A DNA stretch of 64,000 nucleotides from Azohydromonas caseinilytica (GCF_012927045.1 NZ_JABBFW010000001.1:434001-498000); one strand, 5' to 3'. Positions 20,317 to 29,802 are shown, numbered from the stretch's first letter. Notes: generated from the sequence alone by a model not told the origin. A program made the numbers and translations.

Positions 20317-20512
20317 GGTGGAAAACCCTTAGCCTCCACTTACAACTCATGCCCCGTCGTCACACTGCGGCATACCTTGCATTGGCTCGCGTATTGAGCC
20401 AGCTCAATTCCTGAGCGCATCGGCGCCATGCCGCGCCGCGGCAGTATCCCCGATTGCATGCAGCACGCCCGCGGCGCCCGACAATCGCGCCAATACCCCT
20501 CCCGAGCTGCCC

Positions 20513-22654
20513 GTGGTCTTCGAATTCCTGCGCCGCATCGCGGCTTTTTCACTGCTGCTGGCGCCGCTGCTGGGCGCATCGGCCCAGACCGAAGTGCGCA
20601 CCGAGCAGTTGCGCGCCGAACTGTTGGCGCACGCGCCCGAGGGCGTGGCCGCGGGCAAGCCGGTGTGGCTGGGCTTGCTGCTGGAGCACGCGCCGCACTG
20701 GCACACCTACTGGAAAAACCCGGGCGACTCCGGGTTGCCCACCAGGCTGCAATGGAGCCTGCCCCCGGGTGTGGACGCAGGCGAGATCCAATGGCCCGTG
20801 CCGCAGCGGCTGCCCGTGGGGCCGCTGATGAATTTCGGCTACGAGGGCCGCGTGCTGCTGCCGGTGCAAATCCAGGTGCCCGCCGGCTTCGACGCTGCCT
20901 CATTGAGCGTGCAACTCCAGGCCGACTGGCTGGTGTGCAAGGAGGTCTGCCTGCCCCAGAGCGGCCGCTTCAGCCTGCAGCTGCCCACGCATGCCGCCAC
21001 GTCGATCAATGCGGCAGTGTTCGAAGAGGCGCAGCGGCGGCAGCCCCAATCCGTGCCCGGCGCGGCTGCCTCGGCGCGCATCGAGGAGCACCAGCTCGTG
21101 CTGGACGTGAAGGGCCTGCCCGCGGCGCTGCACGGCGCGCCGCTGGGCTTCTTCCCCGAGCAGCCCGGCATCATCGACAACGCCGCACCGCAGCAGGCGC
21201 GCTGGGACGGCGGCAGCTGGCAGGTGAAGGTGCCGCTGTCTCCCGAGCGCGACCAGAGCCCGCCGCGCATGGACGCCGTGCTGGCCGGCGCGCAGGGCGA
21301 GGGCGTGCAGCTGGGCTTCGAGGTCAGCGGCCCCTGGCCCGCGCCGGGCAGCACGCCGCGGCGCACACCGGTTGAGACGGAAACGGTTGCTCCTGCAACG
21401 TCGGTGTCCGGCACGCCCTCCCCCGCCTTCGGCCTGGCGCTGCTGCTGGCGCTGGGCGGCGGGATGCTGCTCAACCTCATGCCCTGCGTGTTCCCGGTGC
21501 TGTCGCTCAAGCTGCTGGGCTTCGTGGCGCACCACGGGCAGCGCGAGCGCGTGGCCGCGGCGCTGGCCTACACGGCCGGGGTGCTGCTGTCCTTCGTGGC
21601 GCTGGCCGCACTGATGCTGGCGCTGCGCGCCGGCGGCGAGCAGCTGGGCTGGGGTTTCCAGTTGCAGTCGCCGGCCTTCGTGACGGCGCTGGCCGTGCTG
21701 TTCACGCTCATCGGGCTGAACCTGGCGGGGCAGTTCGAGTTCGGCACGCTGCTGCCTTCGGGCCTGGCCGGGCTGCAGTTGCGCCACCCGCTGCTGGATC
21801 ATGCGCTCACCGGCGTGCTGGCCGTGGCGGTGGCTTCGCCCTGCACCGCGCCGTTCATGGGGGCCTCGGTGGGCGTGGCGGCCACGCTGCCCACGGCCCA
21901 GGCGCTGGCCGTGTTCGGAGCCCTGGGGCTGGGCATGGCGCTGCCGTACCTGGCCGCGGCGGCCTGGCCGGGGCTGACGCGCGCGCTGCCCCGCCCGGGG
22001 CCGTGGATGGCGCAGCTGCGCACGCTGCTCGCCTTCCCGATGTTCGCCACCGTGGTGTGGCTGCTGTGGGTGCTGGGCCAGCAGACCGGGCTGGACGGCG
22101 CGGTGGCGCTGCTAGGGCTGCTGGTGGCGCTGGCCTTCGCGCTGTGGGCCCTGGCCGGCCCGGCCTTCAGGCACTCGCGGCGCGCGGCGCGCGCCGGCGT
22201 GGCGGTGCTGGCCCTGGCCGTGCTGGCGCTGACGCTGCACTGGGCCTTGCCGGCCTGGCGCGAGGCCCCCGCGGCCAACGGCATGGCCGCGGCGTCCACC
22301 GAGGGATGGGAAGCCTGGAGCGCCGAGCGCGTGCGCGCGCTGCAGGCCCAGGGCCGCCCGGTGTTCGTGGACTTCACCGCCGCCTGGTGCGTGACCTGCC
22401 AGATCAACAAGCGCAGCGCCCTGGCCGATGCGACGCTGCGCGCCGATTTCGAGCTGCACGGCGTGACGCTGCTGCGCGCGGACTGGACGCGGCGCGACGC
22501 CGCCATCGGCGCCGAGCTCGCGCGCCTGGGACGCAGCGGCGTGCCCGTCTATGCGCTGTACCCGGCCGGCGGCGGCGCGCCGCAGCTGCTGAGCGAGGTG
22601 CTGTCCGTCGCCGAGGTGCGCGCCGCGCTGGCCACACTGCCGGCCAAGCCCTGA
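20513..22654 (+). CDS. dsbD: Thiol:disulfide interchange protein, DsbD/ScsB type
   Basis: 713 aa. A signal peptide (FSLLLAPLLGASAQ) leads into a periplasmic N-terminal domain with its cysteine pair in VCKEVCLPQSG (about 140-150). Eight membrane helices follow, with the redox cysteines in NLMPCVFPVLSLK and SPCTAPFMGASVG, and the C-terminal thioredoxin-like domain has AAWCVTCQINK. DsbD passes electrons from cytoplasmic thioredoxin to periplasmic reducing pathways such as DsbC or CcmG. The large N-terminal domain is of the ScsB-like kind. The start is the GTG at 20513; there is no strong ribosome site, so the exact start is uncertain. Confidence 0.94.
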   Translation: MVFEFLRRIAAFSLLLAPLLGASAQTEVRTEQLRAELLAHAPEGVAAGKPVWLGLLLEHAPHWHTYWKNPGDSGLPTRLQWSLPPGVDAGEIQWPVPQRLPVGPLMNFGYEGRVLLPVQIQVPAGFDAASLSVQLQADWLVCKEVCLPQSGRFSLQLPTHAATSINAAVFEEAQRRQPQSVPGAAASARIEEHQLVLDVKGLPAALHGAPLGFFPEQPGIIDNAAPQQARWDGGSWQVKVPLSPERDQSPPRMDAVLAGAQGEGVQLGFEVSGPWPAPGSTPRRTPVETETVAPATSVSGTPSPAFGLALLLALGGGMLLNLMPCVFPVLSLKLLGFVAHHGQRERVAAALAYTAGVLLSFVALAALMLALRAGGEQLGWGFQLQSPAFVTALAVLFTLIGLNLAGQFEFGTLLPSGLAGLQLRHPLLDHALTGVLAVAVASPCTAPFMGASVGVAATLPTAQALAVFGALGLGMALPYLAAAAWPGLTRALPRPGPWMAQLRTLLAFPMFATVVWLLWVLGQQTGLDGAVALLGLLVALAFALWALAGPAFRHSRRAARAGVAVLALAVLALTLHWALPAWREAPAANGMAAASTEGWEAWSAERVRALQAQGRPVFVDFTAAWCVTCQINKRSALADATLRADFELHGVTLLRADWTRRDAAIGAELARLGRSGVPVYALYPAGGGAPQLLSEVLSVAEVRAALATLPAKP

Positions 22655-22685
22655 GCCTTGCGGCCGGCAGCCGGGCCGGCCCGGC

Positions 22686-23585
22686 TCAGAGCCGCGCGAA
22701 GTTGACCGGCAGCCCCGGCACCGGGACGCGCATCTGCAGCACGCAGCCGGCCCAGGGATCGCGCGCCAGCTCCTCGGCCGGCCGGTGGTCGCGCGCGGTG
22801 CTCAGGTACAGCGTGCGCAGGTCCGGCCCACCGAAGCAAGGCATGGTCGGGCACTGCACCGGCAGTACGACCTCCTGGAGCAACTGGCCCGCGGGCGACA
22901 GGCGCAGCAGGCGCCGCCCCTCGTACATCGCCACCCAGTACGCCCCCTCGCTGTCCACCGCGGCGCCGTCGGGCCGGCCGCCATAGGGCACGCCGTCCTG
23001 GCGCGGCGCGAAGCGGGCGAACACGCGCTGGCGCGACAGGGTGCCCAGGTCCGGATCGAAGTCCAGCGCCCGGATCTCGTGCGCGCGGGTGTCGGTCCAG
23101 TACATCGTGTGTCCGTCCGGGCTCCAGGCCAGGCCGTTGCTGGTGGTGATGCCGCCGGCCATGCGCTCCAGCTCACCCTCGGCCCAGCGGTAGAGCGCGG
23201 CGCGCGGCTGGCGCTGGTCGTCGATGGTGCCCACCCACAGCCGGCCCTGCGGGTCGGCCTTGCCGTCGTTGAAGCGCTGCTGCGCCGGGTCGTAGGGCGG
23301 CTTGCACACGCGATGGCGCTTGCCGGTGTGGGGCTCGAAGCACCACAGGCCGTCACGCATGGCCAGCAGCACCCGGCCGCCCTGCAGCGGCGCGGCGCAG
23401 CCGGGCTCGGCTTCCAGGCCCCAGTGATCGTGGCGGCCGCGCGCGGGGTCCCAGCGGTTGAGGCGCCGGCCCGGGATGTCGCACCACCACAGCGCGCCCT
23501 CCTCCGGATGCCAGAACGGCGACTCGCCCAGCAGCGAAGGCGGCAATGGCAAGGGCTGGATCTCGAACAGGCGTTCAGCGGACAT
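22686..23585 (-). CDS. SMP-30/gluconolactonase-family lactonase
   Basis: 299 aa, six-bladed propeller family that hydrolyses aldonolactones and uses a divalent metal. Metal-site residues are recognisable: the Glu in LLGESPFWHPEEGALWWCDI, Asn in TTSNGLAWSPDGHTMYWTDT and Asp in GRPDGAAVDSEGAYWVA. No signal peptide. The ATG at 23585 has a GGGGAGGG ribosome site, so it is preferred over the in-frame start 21 bp upstream. It is the last of three minus-strand genes (aldolase, mutarotase, lactonase) that look like a sugar-acid pathway. Confidence 0.92.
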   Translation of the reverse strand: MSAERLFEIQPLPLPPSLLGESPFWHPEEGALWWCDIPGRRLNRWDPARGRHDHWGLEAEPGCAAPLQGGRVLLAMRDGLWCFEPHTGKRHRVCKPPYDPAQQRFNDGKADPQGRLWVGTIDDQRQPRAALYRWAEGELERMAGGITTSNGLAWSPDGHTMYWTDTRAHEIRALDFDPDLGTLSRQRVFARFAPRQDGVPYGGRPDGAAVDSEGAYWVAMYEGRRLLRLSPAGQLLQEVVLPVQCPTMPCFGGPDLRTLYLSTARDHRPAEELARDPWAGCVLQMRVPVPGLPVNFARL

Positions 23586-23624
23586 GGGCCCTCCCCGGAC
23601 CGGCATTGAGCGAGGTCACGCGCT

Positions 23625-24470
23625 TCACGACGTCGATACCTCCAGCGCCATGAAGCCCTCGATGGCCTGCCCCGGCGCCACGGCGCGCAGCCCATGCGCC
23701 TCGGGCTCGGCCTGCTGGATGGCGTTGTTGAGATGGCTCACGGGCTCGACGCAGAAATGGTCGCGTACCGCCTTGGCGAAGACCACCAGGTAGGGCTGGT
23801 CGGAAGTCAGGCGCACGGTGAAATGGCCGTCGCCCACCAGCGCCACGCCGTCCCAGCCTTCGAAGACGTTGTCGTAGTCCATCTGCGTCACGTCGCCGTC
23901 GATGGGCTCCTGCGCCACGCGCCGCACCGGCAGCAGCGTCTCGTCCGGCTCCCAGCGCTGCGACACCCTGGCCTGCAGCCAGCAGCCCGGCCGCTTGGTG
24001 AAGTAGGGGTGCCAGCCGAAGCCCAGGGGCTGCACGCGGGCGTCGGTGTTGCGCACCGACATGCGCAGGCGCAGCGCCTGCGGCGTCAGCTCGAAGCGCT
24101 GGCGCGCCTCGAAATCGAAGGGCCAGTAGGCGTCGGCGCGGTGCGCGTAGCGCAGCTCGGCCTGGGTGGCGTCGGCCGACACCACGTCCCAGGGCCGCTG
24201 CCAGCCCACGCCGTGCAGCGAATTGGGCTCGTCCACGTTGGCGGCGAGCTCGTAGTCCTGCCCCTGCCAGTGGAAGCGCCGCTGGCCGATGCGGTTGGAG
24301 TACGGCACCAGCGGGAAGCAGGCCGAGGGGCGCGATCCCGCCAGCGTGGCGGGGTCGAAGCTGTGCAGCACCGGCCGCGGGCCGTGCCAGAGACCGGAGA
24401 TGCAGCCGCCCAGGTCCGGGCGCAGGGCCAGGCGCAGCGCGCCGGCCTGGAGTTCGAGCACTTGAGTCAT
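23625..24470 (-). CDS. Aldose 1-epimerase (mutarotase) family protein
   Basis: 281 aa, normal length for the YihR/GalM-like branch. NRIGQRRFHWQGQDYEL with the substrate arginine, SLHGVGWQRPW with the first active-site histidine, GFGWHPYF with the catalytic histidine, and the C-terminal FCVEPVSHLNNA with the catalytic glutamate are all present. It interconverts anomers of aldoses in the cytoplasm. The ATG at 24470 is preferred over a TTG immediately before it. It lies 39 bp upstream of the lactonase gene. Confidence 0.94.
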   Translation of the reverse strand: MTQVLELQAGALRLALRPDLGGCISGLWHGPRPVLHSFDPATLAGSRPSACFPLVPYSNRIGQRRFHWQGQDYELAANVDEPNSLHGVGWQRPWDVVSADATQAELRYAHRADAYWPFDFEARQRFELTPQALRLRMSVRNTDARVQPLGFGWHPYFTKRPGCWLQARVSQRWEPDETLLPVRRVAQEPIDGDVTQMDYDNVFEGWDGVALVGDGHFTVRLTSDQPYLVVFAKAVRDHFCVEPVSHLNNAIQQAEPEAHGLRAVAPGQAIEGFMALEVSTS

Positions 24471-24525
24471 CAAGGTCCTGTTCTTGTGCGGGTCACTGAA
24501 AGGCCGGCCCGGGCGCAGGCGCGGG

Positions 24526-25335
24526 TCAGGCCGCGGTCGGCTCGGTGCGGGTGCCCGAGCTCAGCGAGTGCACATGCAGCTCGCCGTCGGGCGTGCGCAG
24601 CGCCTGCACCACGGCCTGCGCACCGCGCATGAGCAGCCCCAGGTCCGAGGCGACGGCGATGAAGTTGAAGCCCATGGCGCGGAACTGCGTCACCACGTCG
24701 GGCGAGGCGCCCACCGTGCCCACGGGGATGCCCAGGCGGCGGCAGCGCTGCGCCGCGTCGCCCATGAGCCGCATCACCTCGGGGTGCATGAGGTTGCCGG
24801 CATGGCCCAGATGCGCCGAGAGATCGGCGGGGCCGATGAAGACGGCATCGACACCCTCGACCTGCGCCACCGCTTCCAGCTGCTCCAGCGCCTGCGGCGT
24901 TTCCAGCTCCACGATCACGCCCACCGGCGCCGGCGCGGCGCCGGCCGCGCCGTAGCGCGTGGCGCGGCTGAGCGTGGCCATGCTGCGCACGCCCTGGGGC
25001 GCGTGGCGCGTGGCGGCCACGGCGCGTCGGGCATCGTCGGCCGACTGCACCAGGGGGAACATCAGCGTGGGCGCGCCGGCATCAAGCACGCGCTTGACCG
25101 CCACCGTCTCGTTGGCGGGCACCCGCACCACCGGCGTCATCTTGGTGTTGCCGATGGCCTGCAGCAGGTGCACCAGGTCCATGTAGTCCAGCGGCGCATG
25201 CTCCATGTCCACCAGGCCCCAGTCGAAGCCGGCATGCCCCACCGCCTCGGCCACGATCGGGCTGGCGGAGGTGATCCAGGTGCCGATGGGCGGATGAGCG
25301 CCGGCGGCCTTGAGCAATTGGCGGAACGAGGTCAT
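24526..25335 (-). CDS. HpcH/HpaI-family class II pyruvate aldolase
   Basis: 269 aa. The family core is clear: GTWITSASPIVAEAVGHAGFDWGLVDMEHAP at the start, with the metal/substrate Glu in VELETP, the Arg in VVRVPAN and the metal Asp in GVDAVFIGPADLSAHLG. Members (HpaI, GarL, RhmA) split 2-keto-3-deoxy acids into pyruvate and an aldehyde. Next to a lactonase and a mutarotase, a 2-keto-3-deoxy sugar acid is a more likely substrate than the aromatic-pathway compound of HpaI. The C-terminus is about 15 residues longer than usual (HVHSLSSGTRTEPTAA). Confidence 0.93.
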   Translation of the reverse strand: MTSFRQLLKAAGAHPPIGTWITSASPIVAEAVGHAGFDWGLVDMEHAPLDYMDLVHLLQAIGNTKMTPVVRVPANETVAVKRVLDAGAPTLMFPLVQSADDARRAVAATRHAPQGVRSMATLSRATRYGAAGAAPAPVGVIVELETPQALEQLEAVAQVEGVDAVFIGPADLSAHLGHAGNLMHPEVMRLMGDAAQRCRRLGIPVGTVGASPDVVTQFRAMGFNFIAVASDLGLLMRGAQAVVQALRTPDGELHVHSLSSGTRTEPTAA

Positions 25336-25441
25336 TGACGGCTCCTTGTGGCCCGGGTCGGGCAGCGTTGGGAACGAAGGGCAGCCCAGTGTGCGGGCAG
25401 GCTCCGGGCCGCTCGATTGGGATGCGCCCGCATCCCCGTGC

Positions 25442-25948
25442 TCAGTCCAGCGATGCGCACAGGTAGTGCGCGCCCGGCACGGGGTTGTAGTAGTAGGGCG
25501 GCACGTCCTCGAAGCCCAGGCTGGCGTAGAGCCCGCGCGCGGCTTCCATCTCGTCGAGCGTGTCGAGCAGGATGCTGGAGTAGCCGGCCTCGGTGGCCCG
25601 GTCCATCAGTGCCTGCGCCAGCAGCCGCCCCAGCCCGAAGCGGCGGAACGGCCGGCGCACGTACAGCCGCTTCATCTCGCAGGCGTTGAGAGCGTCGGCC
25701 TCGGGCAGCGGGCGCAGCGCGCCACAGCCCGCCAGCGCGCCATCGACGAAGGCCAGCAGCAGCACCCCTTGCGGCGGGGCGTACTCGCCGGGCAGCTCGG
25801 CCAGCTCCTGCTCGAAGTTCTGGAAAGAGAGGTCGATGCCCAGGCCCTGGGCGTACTCGCGAAAGATCTCGCGCGTGGCCTGCAGCAGCTCCGGAGAGTC
25901 CGGCGTCAGCAGCTCGACCTGCGGCGGCGCCATGGTGCGGGCATTCAT
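25442..25948 (-). CDS. GNAT-family N-acetyltransferase
   Basis: 168 aa. The acetyl-CoA loop is seen in MKRLYVRRPFRRFGLGRLLAQALMDRA, preceded by the strand GVLLLAFVDGALAGCGALRPL and followed by YSSILLDTLDEMEAARGLYASLGF, the usual GNAT end. The substrate is unknown. Start taken at ATG 25948; a second ATG 15 bp downstream is possible, and the open frame upstream has no similarity. Separate from the aldolase gene by 106 bp. Confidence 0.9.
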   Translation of the reverse strand: MNARTMAPPQVELLTPDSPELLQATREIFREYAQGLGIDLSFQNFEQELAELPGEYAPPQGVLLLAFVDGALAGCGALRPLPEADALNACEMKRLYVRRPFRRFGLGRLLAQALMDRATEAGYSSILLDTLDEMEAARGLYASLGFEDVPPYYYNPVPGAHYLCASLD

Positions 25949-26174
25949 GCGTCGCAGCCCGGCAGCGCCGGAAAACAGGATCTCATCAGATTCGGGCGGC
26001 ATCCATGCAAGGGGTGCAAAGATACCGCGCCGGACGATGCCCTTCCAGCCAAGCCGCAGCGGCGCGCAGGGCGGTCCCCGCTTTGCTGCAACCTGCCCCG
26101 CATTGAGCGACGACAAACCTGTAGCATGCCGTAACATCGCTTGATCAATTTCACGGTGATCGGGAGCAAGTCTG

Positions 26175-26897
26175 GTGAGCTTCGAATCGACCCTCCCCAT
26201 GGGCGCACCGGAGCTGATGCGGGTCAGCGTGTTCAAGCGCTACCTGGACGAGCTGGCACCGCTCGACGAGTCCGACCCTCACCAGCTGCCCCCCTCACTG
26301 CTGCAGGACCTGCGCCGCTTCAAGGAGCATGGCCGCCACACCGAGCCGCTGGAAGTGCTGGCGGCGTCGATGCGCCACCTGCGCAACGTGGCGATGCACC
26401 TGCAGGACGGGGAGCGGGTGCTGCCGCTGACCCTGTTCCCGCGCCAGTGCCTGGCCCATTGCCCGCTGTCGCTGCACGAGCTGCTGCAGCTGCCCCTGGA
26501 CAACTTGCAGGTGCTGCACGTGGAGCCCGCGGTACTGCGCCCGCCCGGTGATCCGCAGCGGGGGCTGGTCAAGGCGCTGCACCTGTACCACCCGCTGCCG
26601 CTGCTGAGCTGGGAGTTCGCGATGCGGGGCTCGCGCGAGCAGCTGCTGCCCGAGATCGCCGGCTACGCCGCCTACCGCGCCTCGGCCGTGCTGGACCTGC
26701 GGCCGCTGCCCATCCCGACGCCGCTGCGCAACTGCGTGCGCCGCCTGCAGCGCGAGACCACCAGCCTGCGCCAGCTCTCCGAATGGCCCGGGCTGGACCG
26801 CGCCGTGGCCTCGCGGCTGCTCAACGCGCTGTACCTGCAGGCCGGGCTGATCGTCAGCCGCTCGCATCCGGCGGCCGACACCGACGGCTGGTTCTGA
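26175..26897 (+). CDS. Uncharacterised 240-aa protein
   Basis: I do not recognise a family. The GTG at 26175 is preceded by GGGAG eight bases upstream and is taken as the start; ATGs at 26199 and 26220 are alternatives. The protein is soluble, rich in Leu and Arg, with no signal peptide or membrane helix. The N-terminal half has RYLDELAPLDESDPHQLPPSLLQDLRRF; the middle has a proline-patterned beta-like section (VLPLTLFPRQCLAHCPLSLHELLQLPLDNLQVLHVEPA); the last 60 residues (RRLQRETTSLRQLSEWPGLDRAVASRLLNALYLQAGLIVSR) look like a compact helical or winged-helix module. It is transcribed convergently with the ABC-F gene and divergently from the GNAT gene. Confidence 0.75.
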   Translation: MSFESTLPMGAPELMRVSVFKRYLDELAPLDESDPHQLPPSLLQDLRRFKEHGRHTEPLEVLAASMRHLRNVAMHLQDGERVLPLTLFPRQCLAHCPLSLHELLQLPLDNLQVLHVEPAVLRPPGDPQRGLVKALHLYHPLPLLSWEFAMRGSREQLLPEIAGYAAYRASAVLDLRPLPIPTPLRNCVRRLQRETTSLRQLSEWPGLDRAVASRLLNALYLQAGLIVSRSHPAADTDGWF

Positions 26898-26933
26898 CGG
26901 CCATGCCGCAGCGCCGGGCAGCGGCACGGCGCT

Positions 26934-28817
26934 TCAACGCGAACTCAGCGCCTCCCAGCGCTCCAGCGCGGCCATGAGCTCGTCCTCGATCTGCGCCACG
27001 CGCTCGTGCATCTGCGCCGCGCGCTGGGGTTCGCGCACGTAGAGATCGGGGTCGCTGAGCTGCTCGGTGAGCGTCTTCTGCTCGGTCTCCAGGGCGTCGA
27101 TGCGCGCCGGTAGCGCATCGAGCTCGCGCTGTTCCTTGTAGCCGAGCTTGCGCGGCGGCTTCGGCGCCGCGGCCGGTGCCGCAGCGGGCGCGGGGGCCGG
27201 CGCGGCGGCCTTGGGCGCGGCCGCCTCGGCCGCCGCCAGCGAGCGCGCCTTCTGCAGTTTCCAGTCCTCGTAGCCGCCCTCGTACTCGCGCCAGCGCCCC
27301 GGCGAGACGTCGCCCTCCCAGGCGATGGTGCTGGTCACCACGTTGTCCAGGAAGCGCCGGTCGTGGCTGACCAGGAACACCGTGCCGGGGTAGGACTGCA
27401 GCAGTTCCTCCAGCAGCTCCAGCGTGTCGATGTCGAGATCGTTGGTGGGTTCGTCCAGCACCAGCACGTTGGCCGGCAGCGCAAAGAGGCGCGCCAGCAG
27501 CAGCCGGTTGCGCTCGCCGCCCGAGAGCGTGCGCACGGGCGAGTTGGCGCGCGCCGGCGCGAACAGGAAGTCGCCCAGGTAGCTCATCACATGCTTGCGC
27601 TGGCCGCCGATCTCCACCCACTCGCTGCCCGGGCTGATGGTGTCGGCCAGCGTCGCGTCCAGGTTGAGCGCGCCGCGCATCTGGTCGAAGTAGGCCACCT
27701 GCAGGTTGCTGCCGCGGCGGACGCTGCCGCTCGTCGGTTCCAGCTCGCCCAGGATCAGCTTCAGCAGCGTCGTCTTGCCCACGCCGTTGGGACCGATCAG
27801 GCCCACCTTGTCGCCGCGCAGGATGGTGGCCGAGAAATCCTTGATGAGCTCCTTGTCGCCGAAGCGCATGCCCACGCGCTGCAGTTCCGCGACGATCTTG
27901 CCGGTGGGCACGCCGGCGTCGAGCTCCAGCCGCACCTGCCCCAGCGACTCGCGGCGCTGCGCGCGCTGTTCGCGCAGTACGTGCAGCCGGTTGACGCGGC
28001 TGACGCTGCGCGTGCGCCGCGCCTCCACGCCCTTGCGAATCCACACCTCCTCCTGCGCCAGCAGCTTGTCCGCGCGCGCGCTGGCCAGGGCCTCGGCTTC
28101 CAGCTCGCGCGCCTTGGTGCTTTCGAAGGCGGAGAAGTTGCCCGGATAGCTGCGCAGCACGCCGCGATCGAGCTCGACGATGCGCGTGGCCACGGCGTCG
28201 ATGAAGGCGCGGTCGTGCGAGATCAGCACCAGCGCACCCTTCCAGGCCTTGAGCAGCTCCTGCAGCCACTCGATGGCGTCGAGGTCCAGGTGGTTGGTCG
28301 GCTCGTCCAGCAGCAGCACGTCGGGCGCGGCCACCAGCGCCTGCGCCAGCGCCACGCGCTTCCGGGTGCCGCCGGAGAGCGCATCGACCTGCGCCGCAGC
28401 GTCCAGGTTGAGGTGCTGCAGGGTCTGCTCGACGCGCTGCTCCCAGGTCCAGCCGCCGAGCTGCTCGATGCGCGTCTGCAGCGCGTCCAGGTCGTCGCCG
28501 CTGTCGTGGCGCTCGAAGCGCTCGCGCAGCGCCTTGGCCTCGGCCACGCCCACGCTCACGGCCTCGAACACCGTGGCGCCGGGCTCGAAGGCCGGCTCCT
28601 GCGCGACGTAGAAACGGCGCAGGCCCTGCTGCAGCTGCAGCAGGCCGTCGTCAGGCTTGTCCAGCCCGGCCAGGATTTTCAGGAGCGAGGATTTACCGGC
28701 ACCGTTGCGGCCGATGAGTGCCACGCGCTCGCCGGCTTCCAGCGCGAAGGAGGCGCCGTCGAGCAGCGGCACATGGCCGAAGGCGAGATGGGCATTGGTG
28801 AGAGTGAGCAGGGCCAT
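26934..28817 (-). CDS. uup: ABC-F family ATPase, Uup type
   Basis: 627 aa, cytoplasmic, with two ATP-binding cassettes and no membrane domain. First Walker A IGRNGAGKS (about 36-44) with signature ALSGGTRKRVALAQAL; second Walker A IGPNGVGKT with TLSGGERNRLLLARLF; both have DEPTNHLD/DEPTNDLD. A Pro/Ala-rich linker and a C-terminal coiled coil (ELDALPARIDALETEQKTLTEQL, ERVAQIEDELMAALERWEAL) identify Uup rather than EttA or YheS. ABC-F proteins act on ribosomes, and Uup also affects precise excision of transposons and branched DNA intermediates. Confidence 0.95.
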   Translation of the reverse strand: MALLTLTNAHLAFGHVPLLDGASFALEAGERVALIGRNGAGKSSLLKILAGLDKPDDGLLQLQQGLRRFYVAQEPAFEPGATVFEAVSVGVAEAKALRERFERHDSGDDLDALQTRIEQLGGWTWEQRVEQTLQHLNLDAAAQVDALSGGTRKRVALAQALVAAPDVLLLDEPTNHLDLDAIEWLQELLKAWKGALVLISHDRAFIDAVATRIVELDRGVLRSYPGNFSAFESTKARELEAEALASARADKLLAQEEVWIRKGVEARRTRSVSRVNRLHVLREQRAQRRESLGQVRLELDAGVPTGKIVAELQRVGMRFGDKELIKDFSATILRGDKVGLIGPNGVGKTTLLKLILGELEPTSGSVRRGSNLQVAYFDQMRGALNLDATLADTISPGSEWVEIGGQRKHVMSYLGDFLFAPARANSPVRTLSGGERNRLLLARLFALPANVLVLDEPTNDLDIDTLELLEELLQSYPGTVFLVSHDRRFLDNVVTSTIAWEGDVSPGRWREYEGGYEDWKLQKARSLAAAEAAAPKAAAPAPAPAAAPAAAPKPPRKLGYKEQRELDALPARIDALETEQKTLTEQLSDPDLYVREPQRAAQMHERVAQIEDELMAALERWEALSSR

Positions 28818-28848
28818 GGGCGGGATTGTCCCCTGCCCGGCCGGCCCC

Positions 28849-29802
28849 TCAGGCGGCGATGGCCGCTTCCAGCGCGTCGATGAACAGCGCCGGCACGTTG
28901 CAGCCGGTCTGGTTCGTGATCTCCTGGAAGCCCGTGGGACTGGTGACGTTGATCTCGGTGAGGCAGTCGCCGATCACGTCCAGCCCCACCAGCAGCAGCC
29001 CGCGCGCGGCCAGCACCGGCGCCAGGGTCTCGGCGATCTCGCGGTCGCGCGCGGAAAGCTCCTGCGCCACGCCCTTGCCGCCGGCGGCCAGGTTGCCGCG
29101 GATCTCGCTGCCCTGCGGGATGCGCGCCAGGCAGTAGGGCACCGGCTTGCCGCCGATGAGCAGCACGCGCTTGTCGCCCTGCGCGATCTCGGGCAGGTAG
29201 CGCTGGACCATCACGGTGCGCGTGCCATGGGCGTTGAGCGTCTCGATGATCGAGCCCAGGTTCAGCCCGTCGGCGCCGACGCGGAAGATGCCCATCCCGC
29301 CCATGCCGTCCAGCGGCTTGAGGATGATGTCGCGGTGCTCGTCGTGGAAGGCGCGCACCGCCTGCGCGTCGCGCGTCACCAGCGTGGGGCCGATCAGCGC
29401 CGGGAACTCCAGGATCGACAATTTTTCCGGGTGGTCGCGCAAGGCCGCGGGCTTGTTGAACACGCGCGCGCCCTCGCGCTCGGCCTGCTGCAGCAGGTGC
29501 GTGGCATAGAAGTACTCGCTGTCGAAGGGCGGGTCCTTGCGCATGAGCACGGCGTGCGCGTCGGCCAGCGCCATCTCGCGCTCGGCCAGCACCTCGAACC
29601 AGTCCTTGCCGCTGCTGCCCGTCAGGGCGATGGCGCGGGCGCTGCGCGCCACCACGCGCGCGCCGCGCCGCCACACCAGGTCGGACTGCTCGCAGGCCCA
29701 GACCTTGTGGCCGCGCGCGAGGGCCTCGCGCATCATCGAGAAGGTGGTGTCCTTGTAGGTCTTGAAGGTCCCCAGCGGGTCGGCAACGAACAGCAGATCC
29801 AT
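28849..29802 (-). CDS. gshB: Glutathione synthetase
   Basis: 317 aa, normal length. ATP-grasp enzyme that joins gamma-glutamylcysteine and glycine. The family start MDLLFVADPLGTFKTYKDTTFSMM, the ATP loop KPLDGMGGMGIFRV, RYLPEIAQGDKRVLLIGG and the metal site GDCLTEINVTSPTGFQEI are intact. The ATG at 29802 follows the stop of benE by 11 bp. It belongs to a minus-strand run with gshA, kup and benE. Confidence 0.97.
   Translation of the reverse strand: MDLLFVADPLGTFKTYKDTTFSMMREALARGHKVWACEQSDLVWRRGARVVARSARAIALTGSSGKDWFEVLAEREMALADAHAVLMRKDPPFDSEYFYATHLLQQAEREGARVFNKPAALRDHPEKLSILEFPALIGPTLVTRDAQAVRAFHDEHRDIILKPLDGMGGMGIFRVGADGLNLGSIIETLNAHGTRTVMVQRYLPEIAQGDKRVLLIGGKPVPYCLARIPQGSEIRGNLAAGGKGVAQELSARDREIAETLAPVLAARGLLLVGLDVIGDCLTEINVTSPTGFQEITNQTGCNVPALFIDALEAAIAA

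Noticed and set aside
27131-27260. Frameshift or low-complexity insertion in the uup gene
   Set aside because: The Ala/Pro-rich stretch is the normal linker before the C-terminal coiled coil of Uup-type proteins; the frame is intact.
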